Below are positions 60,401-64,000 of a stretch of 64,000 nucleotides of DNA, in pieces. The position numbers were made by a program, and so were the translations under genes. The stretch lies in NCBI GenBank assembly GCA_033060915.1, contig CM065397.1:18612001-18676000 (forward strand), read 5' to 3'. How positions within the stretch are numbered: the stretch's first letter is position 1; each line of letters starts with the position of its first letter. A model generated the notes under the pieces. The model was not told the origin of the DNA. It searched no databases and saw nothing but the letters and a program-made list of their open reading frames with translations. This stretch comes from Euryodendron excelsum. Taxonomy: Eukaryota > Streptophyta > Magnoliopsida > Ericales > Pentaphylacaceae.

Positions 60401-61023
60401 TCTTGACCCCAGTGCTCCTCTGTTAGCGGTCGCCGTCGCAGGAAGGAAGGGACGAAAGTAGTCTTTTTGTCTCCTTTCGCGACCACCTCTTAGCTCCTTC
60501 GTTCACTCCATCTCTCTCATCAGACCCTGTTTCATCTCATTGTACGACAATCGTAGTGTGGTCTCTCTCATCATCTGCAACTCTACATACGGCCCAACCT
60601 TGGTAACATAATGTAATTATCAATCTGTTCAAAAAAAATTTGACTTTAAGAAGCACAACCCCATAAAACCCTAGTTCTTCGCTGATCAACACTACAAAGG
60701 TAACAATCCTCGGATCGTCGTTTGTTATCTGTGTACCCATTTGTTGCCCTTGAAACCACAGACATTTTCCATTTTTGAAAACCCAAATCGCGTGCGTATG
60801 TTTCTTTGTAATCCAATCTTTGTAATTCAATTTTCTAACACAAATTGTTGTGTATTCATACATATAGCATAACAAGCTTTAAAAAAAAGAAGCCGACAAT
60901 CGGCCTCTCCAGTCTCCACCATCTCCAAAAACCCTTCTGAGCTCTCTCTCTCTCTCTCTCTCCTTTTTTTACTTAAATAAAAAAACAAAAATTGCACAAA
61001 AGCAAATGTCGAGGCACGAGGCA
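57463..61023. other. Gene-free stretch
   Basis: AT-rich to about 60.1 kb. 60360-60560 looks like a plant promoter/leader (TTAGGGTTTC, pyrimidine-rich), but no gene follows in either direction. A (CT)n run lies at 60942-60962. On minus, a short frame from the ATG at 60926 (MVETGEADCRLLFF) gives about 31 codons and no known family. Confidence -1.
59085..59360. repeat. Imperfect tandem repeat, about four units
   Basis: TTTAATTTTTGACA(T/C)ATGT(T/C)AG at 59093 and 59238 and TTTAATTTTTGATATATATCAG at 59336, with a shorter variant TTTGATACATATCAGAACC at 59145. They are separated by TCCTCC.TTTAAATTA(T/C)-like blocks. Confidence -1.
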
Positions 61024-61564
61024 TGTGAGACAAGGGCAACTACACGTGGGCGGGGACGAAATTTTGGCAGGCTACAGCAATGATAGGCTGGCTATAAGGT
61101 TATGTACTGTAATTTCATATTGTCTGGAAAAGAAGAGGGAAAGTGTTATATATATAGGCACTTGTATCTCCTTGATACAATACGTTTTAAAGCTGTGCGA
61201 GCCAAGGTCCAAACTAGACAATATTGTACCTTGTGAATCTTGAGTCGTGACAGAATAGTATCAGAGCCAATCCTAGCCGGAAGTGTGAAAATCTAGCCTG
61301 ACGCTAGGACGCGTTGCCCGTTAGGGGGATAAATTGTGAGACTCGGGTGGCTACAAGTGAGTGAAGACGAGATTCTGACAAGCTAAGGCAGTGGCAGGCT
61401 GGCTCTAAGGTTATATACTGCGATCTCACATCGCTTAGGAAAGAAGAGAAAAAGTGCTATATATGTAAGTACTTGTATCTCTTTTGGACAGTGCATTTTA
61501 AAGCCGTACGGACCAAAACTCTAAACGAATAATATTGTACCGCGTGAATCTTGAATCGTGACAG
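61024..61564 (+). mobile_element. TRIM-like element with Met primer site
   Basis: Direct repeats of about 230 bp at 61024-61253 and 61335-61564 start TGTGAGAC and end CGTGACA. They share GGCAGGCTGGCT, TAAGGTTAT, CTTGTATCTC and AATATTGTACC. The internal part is only about 80 bp. It has TATCAGAGCCA just after the first repeat (exact core of the initiator-Met primer site TGGTATCAGAGCCA) and AGGGGGATAAA just before the second (polypurine tract). Target duplication is not clear (AGGCA on the left, GTATA on the right). Confidence -1.
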
Positions 61565-64000
61565 TATAAGATTCCAAGCTGTGAGGGAGGTTCGAGTTTG
61601 GGGTTAGGAGTTATAATCAATCGAGGGAGGGAGAGGCGTCTTTCGACCCAAATCTGATCTGTCGCCATTCCTAGTCGTAACCCTTAAGCCACCTAATAGA
61701 ATGTCATAACCCTTATGTAACCTAATAAACCGTTTGGAACTTGTGGAAGAGATTTCTTCGGTTTCCTATTTGATTCTTCTTAAAAGAGAAAATAAAGGGG
61801 AAAAAAAGAAGAAATAGAAAAAGTGTTATTTATGAAAGTAACTATCATATGTCATTGGTGTCCAGAAAATAAAGTATTAACGTGTAGATTCTGTACTTTT
61901 TATTTTGACAATAGGAACTAGCCTGTTTGAAGTTTGGAGGCGAAAAAAGTCAAAAGGAAAAAGAAAAGACAAAAAAATTATTTTTTTTCTGTTTAATTTG
62001 ATAATGAAAATAAAAAATAAAAGAAAACTTAAAAAAAAAAAGAGATCATATATTTTCTTAACCTAATAAAGCAAATAGTGATATGATAAAAAACAGCTGG
62101 AGGAACAAAGAGCTTAATACTTATCTGCACGCGTCAACACGGAGTGGGATGACTTTTCACATCATAGGTTAGAGGACGTGTGTTGGCCATCGCCGAATCG
62201 TCGAACCGGCCAACTTTCCTTTTAATTGGCTCCTCGGTCTCTCTCTCTCTAAAATAGCAATACATACATACATATAGCTACAAGGAATGAAATAGGTGGC
62301 AACAGTTGCTCGTTGGTTGGACGTTTTCAACTTCCCCAGTACTGAGGGCGGCGGAACCTCCAAGAAACCCACTAAAAAAATGATCAATAAATAAATGATC
62401 TACCAATAAATTAAAAAAGAATCAATTTCAAAATTACCACCAAGTCCCTTTTATGGTTGTATGCCACCAAGAAAACTCAACGAGAATACTCTTATATGAA
62501 ATGTTGACCGATAAATGATCTTCACGTGTTTGTAATATATTTTTATATTTATCTATATAAATAAAAAAAAAAAAAAGAGAAGAGAAAGAAAGAAAGAAAA
62601 AAAGAGAGAGAAAAAACATAAAAAGAAAGAGACGGAAAGAGAAAGAGAGAGAGACTGAAAGAAAAAGAGAGAGAGAAGAGAGAGAAAAAAGAGAGAGAAA
62701 ATAAAGAAGAATAAGAAAAGAGAAGAAAGCAAAAAACAAAAAGTATAGGTAACTTATTTAAATTTTTATTGTCTTTATTTTGTATTTTATGAATGAAATA
62801 CATACTTGGATGATCAAGAAGATCTATCCCCATAATTCCAGAAGAGCTATTTCATTATTATTTGATAGTTTCAGAAGAACTAATTTTCTTATATACTGTG
62901 TTTTAATATTTTGCTTGCTGCAAATTCATTTAGTTTATAACATGGTCTCATTTTTTTTTTTTTTTTTAGGACCAAAAACAGGTATATTTAGTGATGAGGA
63001 ATAAATTAGTAAAAGTAAGAAAATTAGTATGTTAGTAGATTTAAGGAGAATCAGACATTATCTATCTCAAACATCATACTCATATCGCACTTGAACATTT
63101 AACCTTGCCTAAATCGAGAAAGGGCCATGGCAATTGAGTCGAAGGCCCTGATCTTGGGCTCATTCAGGGCCTTTGGTCATTCTTAAGCCCAAGCATTTGT
63201 TGTAGTGGGGTGTTACATTAGGTGTTTCTGCTTAAAATTATGCACAAACTTAAAACATAATTTGAAGGGGAATTCTTCTGGGTTTTTAGTTATGATTTTT
63301 AGCTTTTTTATAGGTTTTTTCCCAACTTATATTAAAAACATTTCTTCTTTTTTTATGAACTTATAACTTTAGTCTTTTTTCAACTTATATTCAATTTCTT
63401 ATCTTTTTTATGAACTTATAGTTTTAGGACCTATCAGGTTACTGTTCCATTTTTATTTTTCATGCTTTCAAAAAAAAATTTCTTTGAACACTTCTTGTTT
63501 TTTATATTCTCAAAAACAAAAATGAGACCATAAGAAACACCACCATTTTCATATTGTCTTCATTTTCAAATGAAAATAGTTTCAAAAACTAAAACCATAC
63601 ATTTTTCTTGGTTTATAAAATTTGGATGTGTTTTGAAAATAATTTCAAAACCAGGTTTGTAATCTGATTTACCAAAACAGGGTTTCATTGAAAATAGTTT
63701 TCAGATCCAATTTACCGAATGCAGTTGCAGCAATTTTTCAAAAATCAAAAACAAAAAACAAAAATAGAAACTGAAATCCTAACCGTAACTCTAACCGAGC
63801 ATTGCTCTAATATTATCAGGGCAGGCAGTCTCACTCGGTTTTGTATTAGAAACTCTCTCTCTCTAGTCCGCGTATCTGATCTCATAAGTCAGATCTGTTC
63901 TTTACTCACTTTAGCCTACCTTGCTAAAGTCGGAATCTGTCCGACCTTGCAGAAGTAAGGGTCCGTTCGTTTGTTTGCGCCGGTTTACGCCAGTAAGCTC
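61565..64000. other. Gene-free right end of the window
   Basis: AT-rich. A purine-rich AAAG/GA microsatellite stretch lies at 62560-62735. The last bases (GGGTCCGTTCGTTTGTTTGC from 63959) look like the start of a DNA-transposon TIR cut by the window end. No gene recognised. Confidence -1.
62560..62735. repeat. Purine-rich (GA/AAAG)n stretch
   Basis: About 175 bp almost free of C and T on plus, with GAGAGA, AAAGAAAG and AAAAAGAG variants. Not a simple single-unit microsatellite. Confidence -1.

Noticed and set aside
62434..62833. 94-101 codon minus-strand frames of S, F and L
   Set aside because: Translation of the purine-rich microsatellite stretch.
1..64000. CRISPR arrays, operons, rRNA, tRNA genes
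   Set aside because: None seen. The repeats lack the regular repeat-spacer pattern, no complete tRNA cloverleaf was found, and the DNA is clearly plant nuclear.

Overview
This is nuclear DNA from a flowering plant. It is AT-rich, with long gene-poor stretches, GT-AG introns of up to about 3 kb, many (GA/CT)n tracts and a dense layer of plant transposable elements. The protein-coding exons match conserved land-plant families. The repeat types would suit a monocot or an early-branching angiosperm with large introns, but I cannot name the species.

I can support three host genes, all on the minus strand. (1) TRS120 (TRAPPII subunit, TRAPPC9 family), 16415-21798: exons 1-4 are clear. Exon 1 has one extra base that breaks the frame at about codon 37. 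Nothing after exon 4 is visible, so the gene is either truncated or has an intron running past the window start. (2) A five-exon gene, 26744-32130, for a 258-residue plant-specific protein with an acidic N-terminus, a basic patch, a leucine-rich coiled coil and two EAR-type repressor motifs (LDLHL and DLNMMP). (3) A single-exon gene, 53293-53874, for a PNRC/Edc1-like protein carrying the YAG plus LPLPAF decapping-activator signature.

Most of the rest is mobile DNA, and much of it can be delimited by target-site duplications. Left part: an inverted-repeat pair at 152-1230; a TRIM at 3583-4554 (TSD TATTT); a MULE-like TIR pair at 5027-7267 with a second TRIM-like element inside; and a 3.1 kb Ty3/gypsy-type solo LTR at 7798-10875. 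Middle: a LINE remnant in TRS120 intron 3; a PIF/Harbinger-type element at 23673-24517 (TSD TTA); a LINE 3' end in intron 4 of the EAR-motif gene; and a Helitron-like 3' terminus near 34918.

Right part: a gag-only LTR retrotransposon at 35226-38960 (TSD TTAAT); a hAT-type element at 39123-39654 (TSD CTATAGTC); and a composite block at about 40236-45644. That block has inverted ends of about 250-310 bp built from CAATTG-centred palindromes, a broken 213-codon reading frame and a tandem array of about 179-bp units. A 1759-bp solo LTR (TSD AAACA) split the array. Further right are a 2-kb foldback Mutator-like element at 55439-57453 (9-bp TSD) and a third TRIM-like element at 61024-61564.

The three genes do not form an operon or an obvious pathway. 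The composite block at 40.2-45.7 kb is the best candidate for something undescribed.
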